A stretch of 25,981 nucleotides of DNA from CAYFHQ01 sp964342805 (lineage in GTDB: Bacteria > Bacillota > Clostridia > Peptostreptococcales > Acidaminobacteraceae): NCBI GenBank assembly GCA_964342805.1, contig CAYFHQ010000049.1:1-25981 (forward strand), written 5' to 3'. The position numbers and the translations under genes are program-made. Shown here piece after piece: positions 7,887 to 14,353 of the stretch. Below the pieces are notes generated by a model. That model saw nothing but the letters and a program-made list of their open reading frames with translations, searched no databases and was not told where the DNA came from. Position 1 is the stretch's first letter, and each line of letters starts with the position of its first letter.

Positions 7887-7993
7887 GCTGGCACACCGTT
7901 TATACAAGTAATATCAATCATTTGGGCTGAATCCACAAGGTGAGCCTGAGATCGTAGACAAACTCCATTTTGTCTGCCGTATAAATGATTTTA

Positions 7994-8021
7994 AGAGACT
8001 TCTTCGGAAGTCTCTTTTTTA
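7994..8021 (+). terminator. Intrinsic terminator of groESL
   Basis: AGAGACTTC (7994-8002) pairs perfectly with GAAGTCTCT (8007-8015) around a stable C(UUCG)G tetraloop, followed by TTTTT. The gap from the groEL stop to this hairpin also contains further inverted repeats that can pair in two exclusive ways (see findings). Confidence 0.95.
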
Positions 8022-8025
8022 TTTG

Positions 8026-8056
8026 TTGACACTTCCGCTACGTCATCGGCTATCAT
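8026..8056 (+). promoter_or_regulatory. merR promoter with MerR-type 19-bp spacer
   Basis: TTGACA (8026-8031) and TATCAT (8051-8056) are separated by 19 bp instead of 17. Long spacers of 19-20 bp are characteristic of promoters twisted into activity by MerR-family proteins, so autoregulation by the gene just downstream is likely. Confidence 0.7.
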
Positions 8057-8061
8057 AAGAC

Positions 8062-8075
8062 TAGAAGTACTTCTA
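8062..8075. promoter_or_regulatory. Palindromic operator candidate at the merR start site
   Basis: TAGAAGTACTTCTA is a perfect 14-bp palindrome placed 5 bp after the -10 box, covering the expected transcription start of the merR gene. It could be the binding site of the MerR protein or of a separate repressor. Confidence 0.5.
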
Positions 8076-8087
8076 AGAGAGGTTGAT

Positions 8088-8792
8088 ATGTTAATAAACG
8101 AACTTGCTGAACGATATGGCGTTTCTGTAAGAACGCTTCGGTATTATGAGGAAGTGGGCCTGATTTCTTCGGCCCGAAACGGGTCCAATGTGCGGGTCTA
8201 TGGGGAAGACCAGGCCAGAGTGCTGGAGACCATACTGGTCTTCAAACGGCTCAATGTGGGCCTGGGGGACATCAAAAAGGTCCTAGAGGCGGATGATAGT
8301 GGATTTCTTCGAGCCCTTCTGTCTGACAAGCTGGGAAAGCTGGACAAAGAGCTTGTGGACCTCAAGTACACTAAAAGCCTGCTTCACTCTGTCCTCAATA
8401 CCTTTGGGTCAGGAGATCTGTCCAAAAATAATATCGAGGCCTTCCTCAATGAGCAGCTCTTTATCAGCAAGGAGGACGAAAAATGGAGGCGGATCTTGGA
8501 AAACACGGACAAGTACATGATTGAAATCGGAGAAGGACTAATCCCCATTGCAGTGGCTGAAGGAGAAAACTCCCTCATTGGGGCCATTAAAGACCTAAAG
8601 GCAGACTTAAAGGACGTCCATGGGATAGAAATAGGAAAAATTCGCTTGAGAGACAATCCGGATGCCCTGGGAGACTACGAGTACCGGCTTGTCCTAGAAG
8701 GCAAGGTGGTCTGCCAGCATGAGGTGGACAAGGTGTCACAGGCCGCCCAAGTGGACCATGTGATTAGTAACTTGAAGACGGTGCTTTTGTAG
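8088..8792 (+). CDS. MerR-family regulator with FlhA-like C-terminal segment
   Basis: A 234-aa regulator. Residues 1-70 form a MerR winged-helix DNA-binding domain (LAERYGVSVRTLRYYEEVGLI), and 75-105 form the dimerisation coiled coil. The C-terminal part, about 144-212, does not look like a usual MerR ligand domain. It reads IEIGEGLIPI, then KDLKADLKDVHGIEIGKIRLRDN, then DYEYRLVLEGKVV. In my reading this matches the first cytoplasmic subdomain of FlhA/FHIPEP export proteins (LEIGYGLIPL..., PPVRIRDN..., NEYxIKIKG). What this segment senses is unknown, and a flagellar-export signal is only a guess. GAGG 6 nt before the ATG supports the start. No flagellar genes are adjacent. Confidence 0.82.
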   Translation: MLINELAERYGVSVRTLRYYEEVGLISSARNGSNVRVYGEDQARVLETILVFKRLNVGLGDIKKVLEADDSGFLRALLSDKLGKLDKELVDLKYTKSLLHSVLNTFGSGDLSKNNIEAFLNEQLFISKEDEKWRRILENTDKYMIEIGEGLIPIAVAEGENSLIGAIKDLKADLKDVHGIEIGKIRLRDNPDALGDYEYRLVLEGKVVCQHEVDKVSQAAQVDHVISNLKTVLL

Positions 8793-8931
8793 AAGCTAAG
8801 AGGTCTTTCGCTCATACAGCCAGTCATTGGCAGACGACAGATAAATGGGATCATTCGGCTTATCCAAATGTGACACATTGGCAAACATCTGCGGGGTTTA
8901 TTGGCAAATCCCTACTGAAAAAGAGGTTCTT

Positions 8932-8960
8932 TTGACATCCCACCAAACCTGTGATACCAT
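8932..8960 (+). promoter_or_regulatory. thiT promoter
   Basis: TTGACA (8932-8937), a 17-bp spacer and TACCAT (8955-8960) lie about 35 bp before the TPP riboswitch. The remaining gap after merR (8793-8931) holds only a 30-codon minus-strand reading frame that I do not accept as a gene. Confidence 0.65.
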
Positions 8961-8991
8961 CGGGTTGTGGCCAGTCCACAAGTGAATATGA

Positions 8992-9077
8992 CGTGCACTA
9001 GGGGAGTCTATGTAGACTGAGAGCAAATTTGCGACCCTTTGAACCTGATCCGGCTCATACCGGCGTAGGAAAGTGCG
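8992..9077 (+). ncRNA. TPP riboswitch (THI element)
   Basis: The conserved thiamine pyrophosphate aptamer is clear. GGGGAGTC...GACTGAGAG is followed by GACCCTTTGAACCTGATC and then ATACCGGCGTAGGAAAGTG. It precedes a terminator hairpin and thiT, so high TPP should stop transcription of the thiamine transporter gene. Confidence 0.96.
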
Positions 9078-9090
9078 AGATTGCAAACCA

Positions 9091-9124
9091 ACCTCGTACT
9101 CAAGTGTACGGGGTTTTATTATTT
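9091..9124 (+). terminator. Expression-platform terminator of the TPP riboswitch
   Basis: ACCTCGTAC pairs with GTACGGGGT (one G-U pair) around a 6-nt loop, followed by TTTATTATTT. It lies between the aptamer and the thiT ribosome binding site, as expected for transcriptional control. Confidence 0.85.
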
Positions 9125-9135
9125 GGAGGGAAAGT

Positions 9136-9699
9136 ATGAAAAGAAGTCCAGTTCAGATGCTTGTTGAAGCAGGTATCATGATCGGTTTAGCCTATGTCCT
9201 AAACCTATTCAAAATCTATCAACTACCACAGGGTGGGTCTGTAACAGCAGGTTCCATGATCCCAATCCTTGTGTTTGCCCTACGTTGGGGTGTCAAGCCA
9301 GGCCTAATGGCTGGCCTAGCCTTTGGCCTTCTTCAAATGGCCATGGGCGGTTATGTGATCCACCCAGCCCAGGCGGCTCTTGACTATCCACTGGCATTTG
9401 CTGCCCTAGGTCTTGCTGGCCTGTTCAGCAAGCAGGTAGTCAACAATGTGAACACAGACGCTACAAAAGCTATCGTAAATGCAGTTATCGGTGTATCTCT
9501 AGCAGTTATTGTTCGTTTTGTATGCCACGTCCTATCCGGCGTGATCTTCTTCTCTGAGTACGCAGGAGAAATGAACCCATGGCTATACTCTGGCATTTAC
9601 AATGGCAGCTTCCTATCGGTAGAGCTGATCCTTTCAGCTGTATTGATTGCCTTTGTAACTGTACCTGTTATGAAAGCGGTTAAGCCAGTAGCCCAGTAA
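9136..9699 (+). CDS. thiT: ThiT, thiamine-specific S component of an ECF transporter
   Basis: A 187-aa hydrophobic protein with about six membrane helices. It binds thiamine and delivers it through the shared energy-coupling module EcfA/EcfA'/EcfT, which is not encoded here. Family signatures are YQLPQGGSVTAGSMIPIL near residue 30 and ALDYPLAFAALGLAGLF. RFVCHVLSGVIFFSEYA, NPWLYSGIYNGSFLSVE follow. I place the start at 9136 because TTGGAGGG (9124-9130) sits 5 nt upstream. A longer open frame from 9073 would begin inside the riboswitch. The gene is monocistronic and controlled by the TPP riboswitch. Confidence 0.95.
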   Translation: MKRSPVQMLVEAGIMIGLAYVLNLFKIYQLPQGGSVTAGSMIPILVFALRWGVKPGLMAGLAFGLLQMAMGGYVIHPAQAALDYPLAFAALGLAGLFSKQVVNNVNTDATKAIVNAVIGVSLAVIVRFVCHVLSGVIFFSEYAGEMNPWLYSGIYNGSFLSVELILSAVLIAFVTVPVMKAVKPVAQ

Positions 9700-9742
9700 G
9701 TTGTTTCTACAGTCTCAATCTTGCCGACTTTGTCGACAATCT

Positions 9743-9776
9743 AAAAGGTGTGATCCAAGAGGATCACACCTTTTTT
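9743..9776 (+). terminator. Terminator of thiT, possibly bidirectional
   Basis: A perfect 14-bp stem, AAAAGGTGTGATCC with GGATCACACCTTTT, has an AAGA loop and is followed by TT. On the minus strand the stem also ends in TTTT, so it may serve the convergent AraC-GGDEF gene as well. Confidence 0.93.
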
Positions 9777-9834
9777 ATGTCTTTATAAGTCGCTTCATGC
9801 GAGCCAAATGAGCCTTCTATTCCCAGATGGGTTC

Positions 9835-10677
9835 CTACTTAATGGCATACTGGTTCCGCCCATTCCGCTTGGCCTGGACCAAGAGGGCAGAGGTCTCTTC
9901 CAAGACTTTTTCCTCGTCAAACTCCACGCCAAAGGGCATAATGCCAATGCTAATGGTGACAGGGACTTCTGTTTCTCCGAAGACAAACCCCGTTTCCACC
10001 CGGGTAATGGCCGTCTTGGCAAAGAGTTCTACCTTAGACCGGTCAATGTCCTTAAAGACCACCACATACTCGTCCCCGTTAATCCGGGTCACCTGGTTGT
10101 CCAGTTCCATTTCAGCCAGCACTTCTTGAATGCGGTTGGGGACACCAATGAGGACCTTGTCCCCAATGTCCCAGCCGAAGTCCTTGTTAATCCGGTCAAA
10201 GAAATCAATGTCAATGTCCAGCAAGTAGCCACCCTTTATGTCCCGTATGGCCTGCCGCAGTTGTTCTTGGTTCATGTTTTTACCGATCATCACATACCCT
10301 CCCCGGTGGAATGTATGGAGCTCAATGCGGGGAAAGGGTTCTATGTAGGCTGCTTCTTTTCTGTATTGACTGGGCCGCATACCAAATAGTTTCTCAAAGG
10401 CCCTGGAATATGTGGCCGTTGACTGAAAACCATAGGTTACAGCTATGTCCAATAAACGCCGGTCACTGGTGACCAGGTCCCGGGTAGATAAGGACAAACG
10501 GCGTTTGCGAATATACTCCTTCAAGGTCATATCCAGCAAACCAGAAAAAACAACATACAAGGTAGACTTGGACATAAAGGCCGCCTTGGCTACCATATCC
10601 AGGTCCACTTCCTCAAGCAAGTGCGCTTCCATACAATCAATCGCCTGTTGTACTTGTTGAATCAGCTGATGGTTCAT
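9835..10677 (-). CDS. AraC-type HTH fused to a GGDEF-like domain
   Basis: A 280-aa protein. Residues 5-105 form an AraC/XylS double helix-turn-helix domain (KEYIRKRRLSLSTRDL, DIAVTYGFQSTATYSRAFEKLFGMRPSQYR). Residues 135-280 form a GGDEF-like domain with DIDIDFFDRINKDFGWDIGDKVL and the closing AKRNGRNQY. The signature loop is NGDEY (200-204) instead of GGDEF, so the first glycine and the last aromatic are changed. Diguanylate cyclase activity is therefore uncertain. The domain may bind GTP or act as an input module for the DNA-binding part. The start at 10677 is chosen because GGAGGGGG lies 7 nt upstream. The frame stays open to 10770 but has no ribosome site there. Confidence 0.85.
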   Translation of the reverse strand: MNHQLIQQVQQAIDCMEAHLLEEVDLDMVAKAAFMSKSTLYVVFSGLLDMTLKEYIRKRRLSLSTRDLVTSDRRLLDIAVTYGFQSTATYSRAFEKLFGMRPSQYRKEAAYIEPFPRIELHTFHRGGYVMIGKNMNQEQLRQAIRDIKGGYLLDIDIDFFDRINKDFGWDIGDKVLIGVPNRIQEVLAEMELDNQVTRINGDEYVVVFKDIDRSKVELFAKTAITRVETGFVFGETEVPVTISIGIMPFGVEFDEEKVLEETSALLVQAKRNGRNQYAIK

Positions 10678-10750
10678 CGGGTACCCCCTCCACGAGATCT
10701 CATATTCAGTATACGCCACAAGTCCCCAAGGCACATGACATTTTTTCCAA

Positions 10751-10785
10751 AGAAAAAACCGTCTCCACAAAAGTAGAAACGGTTG
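10751..10785 (-). terminator. Terminator of the metallophosphoesterase gene
   Basis: On the minus strand AACCGTTTC pairs with GAGACGGTT (one G-U pair) and is followed by TTTTTTCT. It lies just after the stop of the phosphoesterase gene and before the AraC-GGDEF gene. Confidence 0.85.
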
Positions 10786-10793
10786 GGCGTATC

Positions 10794-11624
10794 TTATTGG
10801 GACCGGAGGTCAATGACAACTATTTCTGGTCGGTTAAAGATGCGCACCGGCGCAATGCTGTTGCCAAGCCCACGGGAAATCACTAAACAGGTGTCTCCCA
10901 CCTGGTGGAGGCCCTCTGTGAACTCAGGGAAAAAGCCCTGGTTGGGCGCAATGACACCCCCGATAAAGGGCAGGCGAACCTGGCCGCCGTGGGCGTGACC
11001 GGCAAAGACCAAGTCAAAACCTTCGTAGAGGTGGTTGAGCTCTGGTCGGTGGGCTAAGAGGATGTTGAACTGGTCCCCATAGAGGGTGAAGGCCTGTCGG
11101 GTGGCAATGAAGTCGTTCATGCCTGTGCCCACTGGGTCTTCCAGGCCAAAGATCCGCAGGTCGGGGTATTTTTCTGGGGTCAGGGAGGTGCCGTCTACCA
11201 CGTGGACCCCCAGGTCTACAAGTTTGTCTTTTACCTGGGCCCAAGTCCCTGCCCAGTGTTCGTGGTTACCGCTGACAAAATAGACAGGGGCTATGTCCAC
11301 CAGTTGCTCCATGAGGGTAAGGCCAGCCTCTTCGTCATAATGGTTGGCGTCCATGAGGTCGCCAGAGAAGACAATGAGGTCTGGTTCCAGGCCAGCCACC
11401 TTGTCTGACAGGCTCTTTTGGCGGTTGCCATACCACTTGGACTGGAGGTCTGACAGGTGGACAATCCGGGTTCCGTCTAGGTCTGGGGAAACAGTCTTGG
11501 TTTGCACCGTGTGCCGGGTGACCATTAGGCCGTTGTTTTGCCACCAGAGCCAGGGGGGAATGATAATGATCAAGACCAAAAGGATCATGATCCATTTTTT
11601 ACTTCTGTTCTTTTTTCGAGTCAT
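10794..11624 (-). CDS. Membrane-anchored metallophosphoesterase (YkuE/YaeI-like)
   Basis: A 276-aa calcineurin-like phosphoesterase with a basic N-terminus (MTRKKNRSKK) and one membrane helix (about 11-28), so the catalytic domain probably lies outside the membrane. The dinuclear metal motifs are in the normal order: HLSDLQ, FSGDLMD, SGNHEHW, LAHRPE and FAGHAHGGQ. The C-terminal ISRGLGNSIAPVRIFNRPEIVVI matches the YkuE/YaeI branch. The substrate cannot be read from the sequence. Relatives act on UDP-diacylglucosamine or other lipid-linked pyrophosphates, the former being unlikely in a Gram-positive. The ribosome site ahead of the ATG is weak (AGGA). Confidence 0.88.
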   Translation of the reverse strand: MTRKKNRSKKWIMILLVLIIIIPPWLWWQNNGLMVTRHTVQTKTVSPDLDGTRIVHLSDLQSKWYGNRQKSLSDKVAGLEPDLIVFSGDLMDANHYDEEAGLTLMEQLVDIAPVYFVSGNHEHWAGTWAQVKDKLVDLGVHVVDGTSLTPEKYPDLRIFGLEDPVGTGMNDFIATRQAFTLYGDQFNILLAHRPELNHLYEGFDLVFAGHAHGGQVRLPFIGGVIAPNQGFFPEFTEGLHQVGDTCLVISRGLGNSIAPVRIFNRPEIVVIDLRSQ

Positions 11625-11814
11625 GGGGAATCCTATCTATTTTAATCAGTTTTTGACGGTGTATATAAGGGAAACAGGCCCTTTGCACCCTGTAATCAAG
11701 GGCTATGAGAACTGCTTTCACTGCTATTGTACAGAATTTAGGGACCAGAGAGATTGCACAATAGTTACAATAATATTTCCATTTGTGTAACAAAGTGTGC
11801 TTGGTTTGGGGGAG

Positions 11815-11823
11815 TGATATACT
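11815..11823 (+). promoter_or_regulatory. Extended -10 promoter of the small membrane protein gene
   Basis: TGATATACT is a TGn-TATAAT-type extended -10 box without a clear -35. An inverted repeat GTTACA (11764-11769) / TGTAAC (11786-11791) lies upstream and may be an operator. Confidence 0.45.
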
Positions 11824-11856
11824 GGGTGTGGTACATAATGGAAAAGGTGGTGGAGG

Positions 11857-12141
11857 ATGAAGAAAAATCATGCATTGTTAATCGGAAACATTGCCCTTTT
11901 GGTGGGGGTTCTAATTTTAGTGGGCCATTATGCCATGTTGCCCCTGATCCAGAGTTTTGACATGCAGACAGGTTCTTGGCTGACCAACGCCATGGATTAC
12001 GGTAAAAAGCCGACCATGGCCATGATCCGGTGGATTGCTATTGGTGTTATGGTCTATGGTGGGGGTCATTTGGCATATTTCTTCCGGGTGACCATGAAGG
12101 AAAAGGGCTCAAAAATTGGCTTTGGAAGCCAGAGGGACTAA
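11857..12141 (+). CDS. Small two-helix membrane protein, unknown function
   Basis: A 94-aa protein with two hydrophobic segments, about residues 8-32 (IGNIALLVGVLILVGHYAML) and 58-78 (IRWIAIGVMVYGGGHLAYFF). A basic, probably cytoplasmic C-terminus follows. I do not recognise a family. An AGGTGG ribosome site 7 nt before the ATG, an extended -10 promoter and a dedicated terminator indicate a real single-gene unit. It is flanked by divergent and convergent minus-strand genes and has no operon partner. Confidence 0.75.
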   Translation: MKKNHALLIGNIALLVGVLILVGHYAMLPLIQSFDMQTGSWLTNAMDYGKKPTMAMIRWIAIGVMVYGGGHLAYFFRVTMKEKGSKIGFGSQRD

Positions 12142-12163
12142 TTCCTAGGACGAACCAATAAAT

Positions 12164-12203
12164 AAGAGCGATTGCCAGTTTTGACTGGGCAATCGCTCTT
12201 TAT
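12164..12203. terminator. Bidirectional terminator between the small membrane protein gene and the ABC operon
   Basis: AAGAGCGATTGCC pairs with GGCAATCGCTCTT around an inner CAGT/ACTG hairpin. TTTAT follows on the plus strand, and TTATTTATT follows on the minus strand. It can end both the plus-strand small gene and the minus-strand ABC operon. Confidence 0.85.
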
Positions 12204-12259
12204 CGTTTTAAGAATGAAAGACTTGCTAGCCTCTTGTGGGGCCAGCTCGTCGCTAATAC

Positions 12260-14353
12260 CTACTTATACTGAAGCAGGTAGAGCTTGTGGTAAAGTCCCT
12301 GCTTGGAAAGCAGTTCATTATGGGTACCCACTTCCATGACCCGGCCCTTGTGGAGGACCACGATCTTGTCAGCGTGCTGGATGGTCGACAGGCGGTGGGC
12401 AACAATAATGGTTGTCCGGCCCTCGATCAGCTTGGTAATGGCGTCCTGAATCCATTCCTCCGTCTCTGTGTCGATGTTGGATGTGGCTTCATCGAGAATA
12501 AGGATTTCTGGATCAAAGGCCAGGGCCCTGGCAAAGCTCAGGAGCTGACGCTGGCCGGCGGAGAAGGTTGCTCCCCGTTCGTAAACGGCTGCGTCTAGGC
12601 CTTCCGGAAGTTTGTCGATAAAGCGGTCTGCATTGACCGTTTCAATGACTTCCCGAAGACGTTCGTCGGTCAGTTTCTTGTTGAGCTCAATGTTGCCCCG
12701 AATGTCCCCTGTGAAGAGGAAGACGTCCTGGAGGACAATACCGATTCGCTGGCGGAGGGCTGCCAGGTCAATATCCTTAATGTCTGTGCCGTCCACCTTA
12801 ATGCTACCCTTTTGAATGTCATAGAAGCGGCTGATCAGGCTCATGATGGTCGTTTTACCAGATCCAGTGGCACCAACAAAGGCAACGGTTTCACCGGGCT
12901 TAATGTCGAAGTTAACGTCCTTGAGGACCCACTCGTCGTCGTTGTAGCTGAAACTTACATTTTCAAAGGAAATGCCACCCTGGAGCTTTTCAGGCTTGGC
13001 TGCATTGTCCTTGTTTTCAATCTCCTCATGGGTGTCATAGAGCATGAAAATCCGCTCACTTGAGGCCATGGCACTTTGGAGGATATTGAATTTTTCCGAC
13101 AAGTCAAAGATAGGGCGGAAGAACTGCTGGGTGTAGTCCACAAAGGCTACCAAGACACCCAATTCAATGGCCCCCTGGATGGCTCTGCCGCCACCATACC
13201 ATATGATCAAGGCCAGGGTAATGGCATAAATGATGTTCATGGTCGGTCTAAAGACGGCAAAGACCATGGTTTCCCGTAGGGAGGAGTCCATGTGGTCCTT
13301 GTTGATGTCGTCAAAGTGGTTATAAATGGCCTCTTCCCGTTTGAACATTTGGATGATCTTCATACCGGAAATGTACTCCGATAGGGAAGCGTTAATCCGG
13401 GCTAGCTTGACCTTCACCTGCCGGTGGGCGTCTCTGGCCTTGAGGCGGAAAATGTAGGCTGCAATTAGAATAACTGGTACTGTGGACAGGGCCACAACAG
13501 CCAGTCTAGCATTCATCTGGAACATAATGACCACTGTACCCACCAGAAGGAAGATATCCTTAAAGGCGTTGATGAGTACGTTGGTGAACATTTCCGAAAT
13601 GTTGTTCATGTCATTGGTCACCCGGGTAACCAGTCGACCCACTGGGTTCTTGTCAAAGAAGGACAAGGACTGGCGCTGGAGGTGTTTAAACATGTCCTGG
13701 CGCATGAGGTAGACCTGCTTTTGACCAATATAGGTCAAGAGTAAAGACTGGCCATAGTTCATGGCAAAACCCGTGAAAAGGATAATGACATAAATGGATA
13801 CCATGTTGAGGATGCCCCGTTTGTCGTCAGTCCTAAAGGGTTCATATTCCTCTTGGGTCATGGGGGTAGCCGTATAGGAAGCCGTTCGGCCGTCCTCGTA
13901 GACCGCAGTCAGGGTATTGTCTGCCACCAAACGGTCGGCATTGACTTCCACTTCTGCAGCGTCCGCTATGGGGGCGTTGAGCATGAAGGTCTGGCCCTCA
14001 TGGATGTATAGCTGACGGGCTGGAAGACCCTCGTGGTCAAAGTTCTTTTGTTCGCGGGTATAGTACTGGCCCTGCCACTCAACGGTTTTGATCTCCTGGC
14101 CCGCAGAACTATTGGGGGTCATGGGTTTCTCGTCGGTGACATAAAGGGGCTGGTCCCACCCGTTGACATAATCATCGATTACCAGTTTGATCATGTAGGG
14201 TTTCACCAGGTCCACTGCTGTGATCATGACCAGGAGTAGGACACTGATCAAGAGGAGTGGAATAAAGGGTTTGGTGTATTTAAAGAGTCGCTTAAAGAGG
14301 TAGAGGTCAAACGACTTTTCTATTTGTTCTTCTTCATGAAAGTTATTTTCCAT
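12260..14353 (-). CDS. Heterodimeric ABC exporter subunit, BmrD/YheH type
   Basis: A 697-aa half-transporter with an N-terminal six-helix membrane domain and a C-terminal ATPase. An insert of about 115 residues (62-178) lies between the first two helices and should face outward. BmrD/YheH homologues also have such an extracellular domain. The ATPase has Walker A GATGSGKTT (around 495-502), Walker B ILILDE with the catalytic glutamate, and an H-loop VAHRLS. The ABC signature is FSAGQ rather than LSGGQ. Its partner has a normal signature but an aspartate after Walker B, so the pair builds one consensus and one degenerate ATP site. The ATG overlaps the partner's TAA by one base, so translation is coupled. 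Export of drugs or lipids is the family role, and the substrate is unknown. Confidence 0.9.
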   Translation of the reverse strand: MENNFHEEEQIEKSFDLYLFKRLFKYTKPFIPLLLISVLLLVMITAVDLVKPYMIKLVIDDYVNGWDQPLYVTDEKPMTPNSSAGQEIKTVEWQGQYYTREQKNFDHEGLPARQLYIHEGQTFMLNAPIADAAEVEVNADRLVADNTLTAVYEDGRTASYTATPMTQEEYEPFRTDDKRGILNMVSIYVIILFTGFAMNYGQSLLLTYIGQKQVYLMRQDMFKHLQRQSLSFFDKNPVGRLVTRVTNDMNNISEMFTNVLINAFKDIFLLVGTVVIMFQMNARLAVVALSTVPVILIAAYIFRLKARDAHRQVKVKLARINASLSEYISGMKIIQMFKREEAIYNHFDDINKDHMDSSLRETMVFAVFRPTMNIIYAITLALIIWYGGGRAIQGAIELGVLVAFVDYTQQFFRPIFDLSEKFNILQSAMASSERIFMLYDTHEEIENKDNAAKPEKLQGGISFENVSFSYNDDEWVLKDVNFDIKPGETVAFVGATGSGKTTIMSLISRFYDIQKGSIKVDGTDIKDIDLAALRQRIGIVLQDVFLFTGDIRGNIELNKKLTDERLREVIETVNADRFIDKLPEGLDAAVYERGATFSAGQRQLLSFARALAFDPEILILDEATSNIDTETEEWIQDAITKLIEGRTTIIVAHRLSTIQHADKIVVLHKGRVMEVGTHNELLSKQGLYHKLYLLQYK

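Noticed and set aside
8796..8888. A 30-codon minus-strand frame (MFANVSHLDKPNDPIYLSSA...) between merR and thiT
   Set aside because: The composition looks protein-like, but there is no ribosome site and it is too short to judge. It could be a gene remnant.
10678..10770. Upstream extension of the AraC-GGDEF protein
   Set aside because: GGAGGGGG correctly placed before the ATG at 10677 and the start of the AraC domain fit the shorter protein. The extension also runs close to the upstream terminator.
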